From positions 62,001 to 126,000 of the forward strand of contig NZ_KB899408.1 in NCBI RefSeq assembly GCF_000378205.1: a stretch of DNA of 64,000 nt. The letters are read 5' to 3'. This document shows positions 43,116 through 53,038 of the stretch, piece after piece. Below the pieces are notes generated by a model that saw only the letters and a program-made list of their open reading frames with translations, did no database searches and was not told the origin of the DNA. Numbering within the stretch: the first letter of the stretch is position 1; the number at the start of each line of letters is the position of its first letter. Position numbers and translations under genes: made by a program. The stretch is from Sediminispirochaeta bajacaliforniensis DSM 16054 (lineage in GTDB: Bacteria; Spirochaetota; Spirochaetia; DSM-16054; Sediminispirochaetaceae).

Positions 43116-44318
43116 TCAGCGGCGTTTTTTATAGTTTGAGCGGGCAACAAAGGATGCAAGAAGAAGAAAGCCGGACATCGCCACAAAGACCGAGGGGATG
43201 GAGAAATGAATGGAAAGCACGGATCCGATTAGCGGGCTTATGGCCCATCCTAGGCTTCCCACCGTTGTTTGTATGCCGAAAAGGGTACCTCGATTTTCTG
43301 CGCTGGTTAAACTGGTAAGATGACTTTGCATCAACGGCTCAAGACCTCCGGCAAAGAAAGAGCCTGCGACGAAAAATACGGTGAATCCCATTATACTGTT
43401 CATGACCGAAGCAGGCAAAACCAGGATTGATGCCGCCAGAGCAAAGATCGATATAAGTTTTAGCCGGGGATGACGATCACCCAGTTTACCGAGCAGAATT
43501 CCGGAGATGGCGGTTACCAGTCCTATGACTCCCGAGATGGCCCCCATAATGGCAGCAGCTCCCTCTACCTTGCCCCGAAGCAGTTGAACCTGGATCGGCA
43601 GAAATGGGGTAGGCATACTTCTTGCGGCCCTGAGGAGAAAAAGGATGATGAGGAGGGGGGCTATTTGTTGCCAGGGCAATGCCCTGACCGCTTCGCCGAA
43701 TGCGGAAATACCCCGTTTCCCTTCTTCTTTATCCCTCTGTTTTCGTCCCTCTTTCGGTTCCCGTACCAGAAAAAGAACGAGAATAAAGCTGGTAAGCATG
43801 ACACCGCTGCCGATCAGAAAGCTTACCCGATAGCCCAGATATTCGGCAGAGAGTCCTCCTATTGTGGGCCCGATGATATACCCGATGAAGGTACTGGAGG
43901 CAAGAAGGCCAAGAGATGAGGATAGCTTATCCGAGGGCGTTCCTGCCGCAACTAAGGTTGCGGCTGCGGTTACTGTTCCCGTAAAAAAGCCTTGACAAAG
44001 TCGGAGTAAGAGGACCGACATGGGGCTATGAACGGTACTCATAATCGCGAGAATGATGGTTCCCGTTGCCATCGCGCGAAGCATCATCAGTTTTCTTCCG
44101 TAACGATCCGAAAGTGCTCCCCATATCGGAGCTGCGATTCCCATGGAAATACCGGGAACCGCACTGATCCAGCCAACCCACTGTTTCAACTCAACGGGAT
44201 CGGTGACCCCCAGTTCCTGAAGAAAAAAGGGAATAAAAGGAAGTACGAAGCCAAATCCCGTGAGACTGAGGATCTGGGTGAACCAAACTGTATAGAGATT
44301 TCGTTGCCAGTGTTCCAT
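43116..44318 (-). CDS. MFS transporter, DHA1-type exporter (400 aa)
   Basis: Major facilitator with about 12 hydrophobic segments. Seen: the loop 2-3 motif GALSDRYGRKLMML near residue 68, and GFFTGTVTAAATLVAAGTP and a motif-C-like GYIIGPTIGG (about residue 145), which mark drug:proton antiporters of the DHA1/TetA group; a second-half copy GKLGDRHPRLKL lies near residue 274. Exported compound is unknown. No ribosome site is evident before the ATG. It is convergent with the symporter gene across the terminator. Confidence 0.92.
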   Translation of the reverse strand: MEHWQRNLYTVWFTQILSLTGFGFVLPFIPFFLQELGVTDPVELKQWVGWISAVPGISMGIAAPIWGALSDRYGRKLMMLRAMATGTIILAIMSTVHSPMSVLLLRLCQGFFTGTVTAAATLVAAGTPSDKLSSSLGLLASSTFIGYIIGPTIGGLSAEYLGYRVSFLIGSGVMLTSFILVLFLVREPKEGRKQRDKEEGKRGISAFGEAVRALPWQQIAPLLIILFLLRAARSMPTPFLPIQVQLLRGKVEGAAAIMGAISGVIGLVTAISGILLGKLGDRHPRLKLISIFALAASILVLPASVMNSIMGFTVFFVAGSFFAGGLEPLMQSHLTSLTSAENRGTLFGIQTTVGSLGWAISPLIGSVLSIHFSIPSVFVAMSGFLLLASFVARSNYKKRR

Positions 44319-44401
44319 TTATGTGAGATTATCATGAAGAATCAAAAGGGTGAATCTATCTGACTGCATCTTGCGGTTTTTTTGCAAGGACAAGGAGAGG
44401 G

Positions 44402-45646
44402 ATGATGTCGCCACAAAACGAACGGGAAGCGTTCCGGGGTCTTGCGGTCAAGCGGCGAGGCACAAAGCCGTGGGCGCGGGATCTGAAACGATATATCAGG
44501 GGGCCGCGGCATCGCTGGATCGTAACCGCTCCTTTCTCATTTCGTCCTTCTCTTCGCCGAGAGCTGGAGGAGCTGGCTCTGCAATCGATTGAGAAGCATG
44601 GAGCCGGTTTTTGCTTCGAGGCAAGGATTTCCGAGATATATTCCGTTTTGATGCGCCTTCAATGTGCTTCGAGGCTCTTTCTTCTGGTCGACAGCTTTCG
44701 TGCGGGGGCAGCGGAAGAACTTTACCGAAGGATCGTTACCATTCCCTGGGAATTACTGCTCCACGACGGAATCGCTCTTTCTGTACATGTCTCCCTGCGT
44801 CGCTGCAGAATCGAGCACGAAGGAGCTGCTGAACATACCCTCTACCAGGCTCTGGAACGACGTGCTGAAGAGGCTGGAGTCTTCCTTTCCGTATCCACTG
44901 ATGCTCCTTCTCAGATGATTGAGCTCTTCGGAGAGGATAACCATTTTGAACTGCGCCTGGATGCCTGCGGGGATCAGCTTTATCGCCGCGGTTATCGTCC
45001 GCTGGTCGGTCCTGCTCCGATTCGGGAGAATGTTGCCGCTTCGCTTCTGCAATGGTACCGCATAGAACGTGGTCCTTTTTCCCTCTTTGTCGATCCCATG
45101 TGCGGATCAGGAACCTTTCCTATTGAAGCTTGGGCAATGGCCGCCCGCTTTCCTCTTGCCGGCCACCGCCGTTTTTCCATCTTTTTGTGGCCGGTTTTTT
45201 CCAAGGCTGCATGGAACTGGGAAGCGCAACGACTTTATGACGAGGCAGATACCACCGCGACGGATGAACCGTTATTCTGGGGCTGTGATAGGGACCAGAA
45301 GATGGTGCACATCAGCAAGTTGAATGGAGAGCGGGCCGGGGCTGCCGGGAATGTAGGTTTCTTGCATGAGGAGTTTTTTCATCTTAGCCCCCAGTCCCTT
45401 TTTTCTTCAAATCACTTATCTCGGATCGGAGGGAAAGGAGGGGCCCTCTTGGCCATCAATCCTCCCTACGGTGTGAGATTGAAGGGAGGTGATAATCTGT
45501 TTGTGCGTATTATCGATAGAAAAGAGCAGGTATGGGAGGGGTGGGACCTTCTCCTTCTTGCCCCCCGTTCTCTCTCTCTGCCTTCCGGGAAAAAGAGCAT
45601 AGATTTCGAGAACGGCGGAATCCCGATGAAGTGTATACTTTTCTAA
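44402..45646 (+). CDS. RlmL/Trm14-like RNA guanine-N2 methyltransferase (414 aa)
   Basis: SAM-dependent RNA methylase. Seen: N-terminal RNA-binding region (about 38-195; starts RHRWIVTAPFSFRPSLRREL as in THUMP-containing RlmL proteins) and a Rossmann domain with PIRENVAASLL, motif I DPMCGSGTFPIEA (about residue 228) and catalytic NPPYGVRLK near residue 358, which fits N2-methylation of guanine. AGGAG lies 4 nt before the ATG at 44402 (44405 is also possible). Its stop overlaps the convergent ferritin-like gene by 4 bp. Target base is unknown; 23S rRNA G2445-type is likely. Confidence 0.88.
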   Translation: MMSPQNEREAFRGLAVKRRGTKPWARDLKRYIRGPRHRWIVTAPFSFRPSLRRELEELALQSIEKHGAGFCFEARISEIYSVLMRLQCASRLFLLVDSFRAGAAEELYRRIVTIPWELLLHDGIALSVHVSLRRCRIEHEGAAEHTLYQALERRAEEAGVFLSVSTDAPSQMIELFGEDNHFELRLDACGDQLYRRGYRPLVGPAPIRENVAASLLQWYRIERGPFSLFVDPMCGSGTFPIEAWAMAARFPLAGHRRFSIFLWPVFSKAAWNWEAQRLYDEADTTATDEPLFWGCDRDQKMVHISKLNGERAGAAGNVGFLHEEFFHLSPQSLFSSNHLSRIGGKGGALLAINPPYGVRLKGGDNLFVRIIDRKEQVWEGWDLLLLAPRSLSLPSGKKSIDFENGGIPMKCILF

Positions 45647-46494
45647 GCATCTATGCCGAAGACCGTTCTTACCAGTGCTGCCAGGGCAAAACTAATGGCG
45701 GCAACACCAAAGCTTAAAGAGATCATCTCAAGAAAGCGGCGCCGGAATGGAAGCTCCTTCGCCACCGAGATGTAGAAGGTAAAGCCGAGAATAATAAGTG
45801 CCGCCACCAGCAGTGTTACTCCAAGACTTACATAGCTGTTCGAGAAGATGAAAAAGGGAAGAATCAGCAGCGTCACTGTCACAATGTAGGCGATACCCGT
45901 ATAAACGGCAGAGGTTAATGCCTTTTCATGATTACCTTCGGACTGATTGGAAAGATATTCGCTTGCCGCCATTGAAAAGGAAGCGGCAATTCCGGTAATA
46001 AGACCTGCAGCTGCAATCATGCTTCCGTTTCGAAAGGCGAAGGTAAGACCGGCCAAGGCCCCGGTCAGTTCGACCAATGCATCATTAAGCCCCAGCACGA
46101 TGGAGCCGACATAATCCAATCGTTGTTCATTCAAGAGCCGTAACAGTTCTGCTTCGTGCCGCTCTTCATCGTCTACAATATTTTTTGCTTCAGGAACCGT
46201 TTCGGCCAACTTGGTGTAAGCCTGGACAGCGGAGGATTCGCCGAGTTCCATCAGTTTTACCGCAAAGGTAAGACCGAGAAGCCTCGCCAAAAAGGGAAAA
46301 AACCAGACCTTAAACCGTTTCGGCTTTGCATTGCCCCCTGTATATCGTGCCCAGATATCATGATGTCGCTTTTCTTCTTCGGCAATCCGCAGAAGCACCT
46401 TTTGGTTTTCCGGATCCTTCTCTCGCTTGGCGATTTTTCGGTAAACCTCGTATTCGGTGATCTCGTTCCGCTGCATCTCGGCTATCATGTCCAT
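45643..46494 (-). CDS. Ferritin-like / VIT1-type membrane iron protein (283 aa)
   Basis: Fusion of an N-terminal diiron ferritin-like domain (about residues 1-135) with a CCC1/VIT1-type membrane domain (about 140-283). Seen: EITEYEVYRKIAKREKD and AEEEKRHHDIW, then DDEERHEAELL, supply the Glu/His iron ligands; the membrane part has about four to five helices with IVLGLNDALVELTGALAGL. Relatives (MbfA) export or sequester iron under stress. The ATG at 46494 has GGAG 6 nt upstream; a longer open frame to 46641 would run into the neighbouring gene. It sits alone between convergent and tandem neighbours. Confidence 0.88.
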   Translation of the reverse strand: MDMIAEMQRNEITEYEVYRKIAKREKDPENQKVLLRIAEEEKRHHDIWARYTGGNAKPKRFKVWFFPFLARLLGLTFAVKLMELGESSAVQAYTKLAETVPEAKNIVDDEERHEAELLRLLNEQRLDYVGSIVLGLNDALVELTGALAGLTFAFRNGSMIAAAGLITGIAASFSMAASEYLSNQSEGNHEKALTSAVYTGIAYIVTVTLLILPFFIFSNSYVSLGVTLLVAALIILGFTFYISVAKELPFRRRFLEMISLSFGVAAISFALAALVRTVFGIDA

Positions 46495-46561
46495 ACTTTT
46501 CTCCTTGACACTATCGAAAGTATATACTTTTTTGGGCAAGAAGAGAAGCTGAGGTCGGAAA

Positions 46562-49500
46562 CTATGGGCCTGTCTTCTCCAGCAGATGTTCGATTTCCTC
46601 GATATCCAGTTCGTCACAGGCCCTTTCCAGCTGGTTCGCAAAATCTATCAGTTCGGGGTGCTCTTCTTTCGATGCCTCACGCTTAAGGAGTTCGGCAAAG
46701 TCGGCTATTTCATCGATGGCCCTCACCGATCTGACCGCTTCCCATTGCTTTTGCAGCGATGCCGGCAACACTATACTGGATTGTCGCTTGGAATAGTGTT
46801 CCTTTGCAGGCCCCTCATCCGGCTGTGCCGCCTCTTCTTCGTCATCTGCCGATCGCCATTCCACCGAATCGAAGGAGAGGGTGAAGGTCGATCCAAAACC
46901 CACATTACTCTTTATATCGATACTCCCTTCCATCCCTTCCGCGAGATTTTTCGAAATTGCCAAACCAAGGCCGGTTCCCCCGTATTTTCTGGTGCTTTGG
47001 CCTTCCTGCTGACGAAAAGCCTCGAAAATAACATGCTGCTCTTTCTCCGGGATTCCAATACCGGTATCTATTACCGAGAAAGTGAGATCACATCGTTGGT
47101 CCCTCTGCTTTATATAGACAGCATGAATTTCAAGGCAGACGCTGCCTTCTTCTGTGAATTTTAGGGCATTACTTAGGAGATTAATAAGAATCTGGCGCAC
47201 CCGGTCCTCATCAAGTTTTATCTGCTTGGGAATGGGGTTTCTCTCTTTTGTGACAAGGTCGATCCCTCGTTTTTTTGCCTCCATCTCGAAAAGTGCGGTA
47301 ACTTCCCGAACAAGATGACGAGGAGAGAAAAAGTCGTAATTGAATTGAACTCCTCCTGCTTCTATTTTTGAAAAATCAAGGATATCACCAATAAGAGTAA
47401 GAAGATTTTTTCCCGAAAGATCGATCTGTGCAGCATACTCTCTTAGTTTGGGATCGCTCGTATTTCTTGCTATCAGATCATTGAAACCGAGAACTGCATT
47501 CAACGGCGTACGGATTTCATGGCTCATATTGGCAAGGAACATGCTTTTTGCTCTATTGGCTTCCTCAAGTCCCCGCTCCATGGCGATGCGTTCACTGATA
47601 TCCCGGCTGATGGCGATGATTTCCCGACTGTCCGTTCTCCTGCTGTGGGTTTCAAACCAGGTATATGATCCATCTTTTTTCTGAACGCGGTAGACCATGG
47701 TCGTGATCCTTTCGCTGGGACTACCCAGATGGCTTTTCCCGACTTCAATAACCCTGTCTATATCATCCGGATGTATCATTTCCACGAGACGTTTTCCTAC
47801 TAACTCTTCCTGTTTATAGCCAAGCAATCGTATACAGGCGGGGCTTGCGTAGAGATAGACCCCTTGGGGATCATGCAGGCTGATCATATCGGAGGAGTTC
47901 TCGGCAAGCATACGATATTTTTTCTCACTTTGCTGTATGGCAAGCTCGGCCTGACGATGCTCGGTCACATCGTGTATAATTGCCAGCAAGAGCTTTCGCT
48001 GGTCGAGATTAAGAAGCGTCATATGCACGTTGACTTCTCGTATGTCTCCCGTCATTGTTGTATGCTGGGTATCAAAGGTTATCTGATCGAATTCGGAAAC
48101 ACCTTGTATCAGTTCTTTCACTCGTTGTTGGTGGTCGAAAGGCTGTATGTCGAGATAGCTTAACTGTTTTATCTCGTCTTTATCGTATCCGAGGGATTCG
48201 ATAGTGGCCTGGTTACATTCGCTGATCCCTAATGTTTCCGGATCAATAAGGAGAATCGAATCGGCTGCCGTCTCAAAAAGATTACGATAGAGAGTCTCCG
48301 ATTCCCATAGCCGCCGTTCCGATTCGCGTTGTTGGGTAACATCATTTTGGATTGCGACAAAACTCATCACCATGCCAAAATCGGAGAAAATCGGTGCTAT
48401 GGTTTGATGTGCATGATAAATCGTCCCATCTTGTTTTCGATTGATGATCTCCTCTTCCCAAAGCTCTCCCGCAAGGATACTTTCCCAGAGTCTTGCAAAA
48501 TAGCTCTCGGGCATCATACCGCTGTTCAGGATGTTTGGGGTCTTGCCCTTTGCCTCTTCCCAACTGTATCCGGTAATCCTCTCAAAGGCAGGGTTTGTGT
48601 AGGTAATGATCCCTTCCCTGTCGGTCATGTAGATTGCGTGTCCCGCCTCCCGAACCGCCCGCTTGAACTCAATTAATGACAGGGTCTTCTGCCGTATTGT
48701 TTTCGACAATCTATTGAATACCTTTCGCATGGTTTCGAGCTCTGAAAAGCTGTTTGCTATGACACCGATATTCTGGGGCGTTTTCTCGATAACCGACTGT
48801 TCGATGATATGCTGCATCAGGGTGAGGGGCCGTACAATGTTGTTTTCTAAGGTCCTTTTGAGAATGATCAGCATTGATCCAATGAAAAAAAGGAAAAGGA
48901 GGGTGGTAAGGACCAATGAACCGATTATTTCAAGGGCGGTGGTCGCTGTCGGTACAGCATAGGTAAGTATCCAATGGGTTTCGGGGATGGAGCGGGCCAC
49001 TGCTATGTAGAATCTCTGGCCAATAGAGACGAAAGCACTTGTTTCGCCGCCATTTTGCCTGATGTCGTGAATAACCGAAAGATCACTCCAATTGGCTTTT
49101 TGCCGGAGAAGTTGAGGATCGGGGTGGAGCAAAAGATTTCCTGACTGGTCGGTCACAAAGACAAGATTTTCGATATTCCCCATTCCAATGGTCTGCATCA
49201 TCTGATCGAAAAGATAACTGTTGTTAAGCTCGGCGACGATGTTTCCTTCTCCTTCAAGGGGATGTACCAAAAAAATGCAAAGCTTTCCTGTGTGAGGGCT
49301 GATGATCGGCCCCGTACACAAGGAGGCAAGCCCGGGAGTTGGGGTTGCAGTGAGCAATAGATTGGAGACATTCTGGTGGGCTTCTGTTTTTGAGCTTCTT
49401 GCTATAATGGTTCCGTCTGTATCGGTAAACGCAATTTTGCTGAAGATCTTAAACGATTCTTGAAACGAGGCAAGAAGGTCCTGCATATTCTCTTGGTGTT

Positions 49501-49720
49501 CTTTGGAGAGAAACGTGAGAGAGGTATCGGCCAGCGTCAAATACTTTTGAATCGTTGATGCTATGGTTGCCGTTACTATCTTTTGCTGGTCCCGATGAAA
49601 ACGATAGGCGGTAAGTGTTTGAAGCGGAATGATCGTTACAAGGAGCGCCAGAATAGAGCCGAAAATAAAGGGATATAGTGACTTTCTTAATGTGATAATC
49701 AAGGGCTTTGGCATACTCAT
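46562..49720 (-). CDS. Multi-PAS sensor histidine kinase without receiver (1052 aa)
   Basis: Seen in order: TM helix 1 (about 14-34); Cache-type extracellular domain (about 40-265); TM helix 2 (about 272-293); a HAMP-like linker; three PAS domains (about 350-470, 475-590, 597-715; the third has HPDDIDRV and a PAC-type DGSYTWFETHSRRTDSREI tail); HisKA with MSHEIRTPLNAVLGF; ATPase with NLLSNALKFTEEG, DTGIGIP and GGTGLGLAI. The last 100 residues are acidic then helical (PELIDFANQLERACDELDIE) and resemble the helical tail that follows the receiver in hybrid kinases, yet no receiver is present. No response regulator gene is adjacent. Start ATG at 49720. Confidence 0.92.
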   Translation of the reverse strand: MSMPKPLIITLRKSLYPFIFGSILALLVTIIPLQTLTAYRFHRDQQKIVTATIASTIQKYLTLADTSLTFLSKEHQENMQDLLASFQESFKIFSKIAFTDTDGTIIARSSKTEAHQNVSNLLLTATPTPGLASLCTGPIISPHTGKLCIFLVHPLEGEGNIVAELNNSYLFDQMMQTIGMGNIENLVFVTDQSGNLLLHPDPQLLRQKANWSDLSVIHDIRQNGGETSAFVSIGQRFYIAVARSIPETHWILTYAVPTATTALEIIGSLVLTTLLFLFFIGSMLIILKRTLENNIVRPLTLMQHIIEQSVIEKTPQNIGVIANSFSELETMRKVFNRLSKTIRQKTLSLIEFKRAVREAGHAIYMTDREGIITYTNPAFERITGYSWEEAKGKTPNILNSGMMPESYFARLWESILAGELWEEEIINRKQDGTIYHAHQTIAPIFSDFGMVMSFVAIQNDVTQQRESERRLWESETLYRNLFETAADSILLIDPETLGISECNQATIESLGYDKDEIKQLSYLDIQPFDHQQRVKELIQGVSEFDQITFDTQHTTMTGDIREVNVHMTLLNLDQRKLLLAIIHDVTEHRQAELAIQQSEKKYRMLAENSSDMISLHDPQGVYLYASPACIRLLGYKQEELVGKRLVEMIHPDDIDRVIEVGKSHLGSPSERITTMVYRVQKKDGSYTWFETHSRRTDSREIIAISRDISERIAMERGLEEANRAKSMFLANMSHEIRTPLNAVLGFNDLIARNTSDPKLREYAAQIDLSGKNLLTLIGDILDFSKIEAGGVQFNYDFFSPRHLVREVTALFEMEAKKRGIDLVTKERNPIPKQIKLDEDRVRQILINLLSNALKFTEEGSVCLEIHAVYIKQRDQRCDLTFSVIDTGIGIPEKEQHVIFEAFRQQEGQSTRKYGGTGLGLAISKNLAEGMEGSIDIKSNVGFGSTFTLSFDSVEWRSADDEEEAAQPDEGPAKEHYSKRQSSIVLPASLQKQWEAVRSVRAIDEIADFAELLKREASKEEHPELIDFANQLERACDELDIEEIEHLLEKTGP

Positions 49721-49790
49721 GTGACCATAAGTAACTATATGTTTTTTTTAGTCGATTGCAAGGTGGCGTCCGAATGGCTACAATGACGAG

Positions 49791-50807
49791 ATGGAGAATG
49801 AGAAGCCCCCAGCTGGTATCTTTGACTATATTGAGCCTGACGGAATCATCTCTGCTGTTGAGATGTCTTACGGCATTAATCTGGACGGTACATGGAGTGC
49901 GTTTCCCAGCTACGTAAATCGTGTATACGGACTTCGTGATGAAGATGGTAATCGGTATGTGGTGAAACTTTATCGTCCGGGGCGCTGGTCCGTTTCGGCG
50001 ATAGAGGAAGAACACGGCTTTTTGCTGGAGTGTGTCGCAGAAGAGGTTCCTGTCGTTGCACCTCTTTCGGGAGTAGATGGAAGGACACTTCATTTTCTGG
50101 AGTGTTCTGCCATATCTGGTTCCTATCCCTTTGCTCTTTTCCCTCTTCGGGCGGGACGACTTTTCGAAACGGATCGTGATGAAGATTATCTGCGTATCGG
50201 CTCCCTGATCGGGCGCCTTCATCGAATTTCCCGCCAGAGGAAAGCTCAAGCCAGGCAGGAATGGCTTCCCTCTCTTAGTAAGAAGCACCTTGAGATGCTG
50301 CTCGAACAAAACCTGGTTCCCTCTTCTTTACGTCGGCATTTCGAGGAATTATGCCTCCACTGCATTGAAACAATCGAACCGCTTTTCTCACGGCAGCCCC
50401 TTTTGCGTCTTCATGGTGACTGCCATAGAGGTAATATCCTGGAACGGCCGGGGGAAGGCTTGGTGCTTATCGATTTTGACGATATGTCAAACGGCCCGGC
50501 GGTACAAGATCTTTGGTTGCTGCTTCCCGATCGGATTGGGGCTTGTGAATATCAGTTTTCGCTTTTGCAGGAAGGCTACGGTCAGTTTTCGACCCTTTCC
50601 CCTGGTTCCACGCTTCTCATAGAGCCTCTGCGCTTTATGCGAATGCTTCACTATCTCGCATGGACCGCCCATCAGCAATGTGACCATGATTTTTCCCTGC
50701 GTCACCCACAGTGGGGAAGCGAGGCATTCTGGATTCGTGAGCTTGCGGATTTTGAAGAGCAATTCGACTATGTCCGAACGATTCTCGATTCTTCTTACAC
50801 CGGATAG
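49791..50807 (+). CDS. SrkA/YihE-like stress-response kinase (338 aa)
   Basis: Protein kinase of the APH/choline-kinase fold like SrkA (YihE), which in E. coli limits stress-induced death. Seen: the beta-rich nucleotide lobe with VVKLYRPGRWS (Lys near residue 59), the catalytic loop HGDCHRGNIL (about residue 206) and the metal aspartate in LIDFDDM (about 224). Total length is close to SrkA (328). A short 13-bp tail overlap with the convergent PilZ gene is seen. GAG precedes the ATG. Substrates are unknown. Confidence 0.9.
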   Translation: MENEKPPAGIFDYIEPDGIISAVEMSYGINLDGTWSAFPSYVNRVYGLRDEDGNRYVVKLYRPGRWSVSAIEEEHGFLLECVAEEVPVVAPLSGVDGRTLHFLECSAISGSYPFALFPLRAGRLFETDRDEDYLRIGSLIGRLHRISRQRKAQARQEWLPSLSKKHLEMLLEQNLVPSSLRRHFEELCLHCIETIEPLFSRQPLLRLHGDCHRGNILERPGEGLVLIDFDDMSNGPAVQDLWLLLPDRIGACEYQFSLLQEGYGQFSTLSPGSTLLIEPLRFMRMLHYLAWTAHQQCDHDFSLRHPQWGSEAFWIRELADFEEQFDYVRTILDSSYTG

Positions 50808-51559
50808 CTTTCGATAAAGCGCTGAAGATTTCCTCTGATATAGCGGAAAATTCTAAGCCGTTTCTCTCCATCGGTGGATTTAGGATCGAAGAGAATAACA
50901 TGCACCCTGCCATCGTCTTGTCTGGTCCCCATAACGATGGCATTGAGCATGATTCGTGCTCCCCGTAGTTGCAACTGGATATCACTCAGGTAGCTCTTCG
51001 GAGAAAAGAGCCCTTCCTGGGGAAAGGCGCAGGCCGCCCCGGCACTGCTGATGTCGAGTAGCTTCCCCTGAATGATGGAACCGTCTCTCGAAACGTTGAT
51101 CGTCGCCTGAGCATCCTTGGCACACAATGCCCTTACGAATTTTCTTCGTCCCTTTGCCTCATTAGCCTTGAGAACGTCCAGCAATATCTTTTTTGTTTCC
51201 GCGAAGCCCAACTTCAGCCGTATAAAGCCTGCGGGAAGCGAATATTCAATCAAATATTTTCTTGCCAGTTCCTGGTTCTCATCGTAGGTAAAGATACCGA
51301 TTCGAGGATCATTATATTGGTCGGAGTTTTTCATTTCGAGTATGTAGCGTTCCCATTCCGGTTCTTTCATGGTCGAATCGATGTTGATGAAGAGCACCGA
51401 TCCCGGGAAGGCCTTCATGAGGCGTGCTGCCCGATTATGATCTTTTAGAACATAGGCCTCGTATTCCTCCGAGACAATTTCTTCAATCATTTCATCCTTG
51501 ATGACACTGTGTGGATATAAGAAAAAGACTTTCCTTCCAAGCAGGGAGGGATTACTCAT
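50795..51559 (-). CDS. PilZ-domain c-di-GMP-binding protein (254 aa)
   Basis: Seen: an N-terminal part (1-140) without a named domain but with an alternating helix-strand layout like a receiver domain (GRKVFFLYPH, SVLFINIDST, IGIFTYDEN) lacking a clear phospho-acceptor pattern; and a PilZ domain (about 145-254) with an RKFVRA N-terminal arginine motif and DISSAGAACAF, the expected cyclic di-GMP contact. Cytoplasmic. Two diguanylate-related genes (cyclase at 34724-35785 and this effector) are in the window but not linked. It may link c-di-GMP to motility in this spirochaete-like cell. Confidence 0.82.
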   Translation of the reverse strand: MSNPSLLGRKVFFLYPHSVIKDEMIEEIVSEEYEAYVLKDHNRAARLMKAFPGSVLFINIDSTMKEPEWERYILEMKNSDQYNDPRIGIFTYDENQELARKYLIEYSLPAGFIRLKLGFAETKKILLDVLKANEAKGRRKFVRALCAKDAQATINVSRDGSIIQGKLLDISSAGAACAFPQEGLFSPKSYLSDIQLQLRGARIMLNAIVMGTRQDDGRVHVILFDPKSTDGEKRLRIFRYIRGNLQRFIESYPV

Positions 51560-51626
51560 GATTCTATGATAGTAACTTTACCTTTAAAAGAAAAGTTCCT
51601 ACCTTATAAAATAAGGAGGAAATGCC

Positions 51627-52148
51627 ATGCTACATGTAGTATCACTGGTACATGACCAATTTGAGGATCTGGAACTCTGGTATCCTGTTTTGCGTCTTCG
51701 GGAGGCCGGCGCATCGGTCTTGCTTGCCGGAGAAAAAGCGGAAGCCGAGTATCATGGAAAATATGGAGTTCCTGCACGCGCAGACATCTCCTTCGATGAG
51801 GTCGATCCTGATAGCATTGATGCCCTACTGGTCCCCGGTGGTTGGGCTCCCGATAAGCTGCGGAGATTTCCCAAGGTCCTCGATGCGGTCAGGGCGATGT
51901 TCAGGCAGGAAAAAGTCGTCGGCCAAATATGCCATGCCGGATGGGTGCTTGTGTCCGCCGGAGTTCTCAATGGCTACCGTGTAACATCAACCCCCGGAAT
52001 TCGGGACGATATGACAAATGCCGGAGCCGTCTGGCTTGATGAACCGGTGGTTGTCGACCGGAATCTTGTTTCAAGCCGACGACCTCCCGACTTACCGGAC
52101 TATTTGAAGGCCCTTGTAAAGCTTCTGCAAGAAAAGACGGTTCGATAG
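51627..52148 (+). CDS. DJ-1/PfpI-family protein (173 aa)
   Basis: Class-I glutamine-amidotransferase-like fold. Seen: start VVSLVHDQFEDLELWYP with the acidic residue (Glu14) used by the family, LLVPGGWAPDKLR near residue 69 and the nucleophile Cys in GQICHAGWVL (about residue 101). YraA/PfpI-type relatives act as deglycases, chaperones or proteases; which applies is unclear. GGAGG lies 7 nt before the ATG. It is a single gene. Confidence 0.9.
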   Translation: MLHVVSLVHDQFEDLELWYPVLRLREAGASVLLAGEKAEAEYHGKYGVPARADISFDEVDPDSIDALLVPGGWAPDKLRRFPKVLDAVRAMFRQEKVVGQICHAGWVLVSAGVLNGYRVTSTPGIRDDMTNAGAVWLDEPVVVDRNLVSSRRPPDLPDYLKALVKLLQEKTVR

Positions 52149-52156
52149 GCGATCCG

Positions 52157-53038
52157 TTATTCTCTAACTGATAAGCTTACCCCCGAAAGGACCAATACGC
52201 TTCCAATCGCAAGGGGCATAGTCACCTCTTCGCCAAGGAGGACCATACCGAAAAAGAGGGCCGAAATCGGTTCGAGATTCATGAAGATGGCCGATTTGCT
52301 GGGGCCTATTTTGCTGATTCCGTAATAGTAAAAAACGTGGGCCACTCCGGCGGCTCCGATGCTCATGTAAAGGAGTCCGGCCCAGGCAGAGGGAGAAGCC
52401 GTAAAAACACGGGGAAGACCTCCCTCGAGAAAAGCGGGAATCGCCAAAAGCAGGGCTCCGAAAAAGCTGCTGTACATGATAGCCGGCAATGGCGAAAAAC
52501 TCTTAAGAACACGCTTTCCCGCGAAAGAGTATGCCGCCCAGCTGAAGACGCAACCGATCATAAAAAGTTCTCCCATGCCGGAAGGAGTACGAAAGAGTGA
52601 AAAGGGATCTCCCTCGGAAATCACGATTGCGGCTCCGAGAAAGGCAAGAATGAGCGCCAGAGGAAAGAGTTTCTGATGCTTTTCCTTGTAGATAATCGCG
52701 GAAATCATTGCCACCACTGCCGGAGTCATTGCTATGATGACGGCACTCCTGCCGGCACTGACAGTAGCAAGAGCGGAAAATAGGAAGACATTGAAGAGGG
52801 CCACTCCTGTTATCCCCGCGGCGATCAAGGCAGGAAGTATGTTTTTCTCAGGCTTCGGCAGCTTTCCCCCTCGAATTCTGAGAAAAAGAGCAAGGAGTGT
52901 CGTCGTAACCACAAATCTGACAAAGGCTGCCGATATCGGCGGCATCTCAGCCGATACCACGCGTCCCGCAACCAAGGCTCCTCCCCAAAGGATCGGGGCG
53001 GCGAAAAGTGCCAATACAGCAGTTTTCCTTGGGTCCAT
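52157..53038 (-). CDS. EamA/DMT-family permease (293 aa)
   Basis: Drug/metabolite transporter with ten hydrophobic helices in two similar halves. Seen: the paired EamA features, GGALVAGRVV and ISAAFVRFVVTTTLL early, and YMSIGAAGVAHVFYYYGISKIGPSKSAIF with LEPISALFFG late. Probably an exporter of amino acids or nucleosides. It is convergent with the DJ-1-family gene, 8 bp apart. Confidence 0.92.
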   Translation of the reverse strand: MDPRKTAVLALFAAPILWGGALVAGRVVSAEMPPISAAFVRFVVTTTLLALFLRIRGGKLPKPEKNILPALIAAGITGVALFNVFLFSALATVSAGRSAVIIAMTPAVVAMISAIIYKEKHQKLFPLALILAFLGAAIVISEGDPFSLFRTPSGMGELFMIGCVFSWAAYSFAGKRVLKSFSPLPAIMYSSFFGALLLAIPAFLEGGLPRVFTASPSAWAGLLYMSIGAAGVAHVFYYYGISKIGPSKSAIFMNLEPISALFFGMVLLGEEVTMPLAIGSVLVLSGVSLSVRE

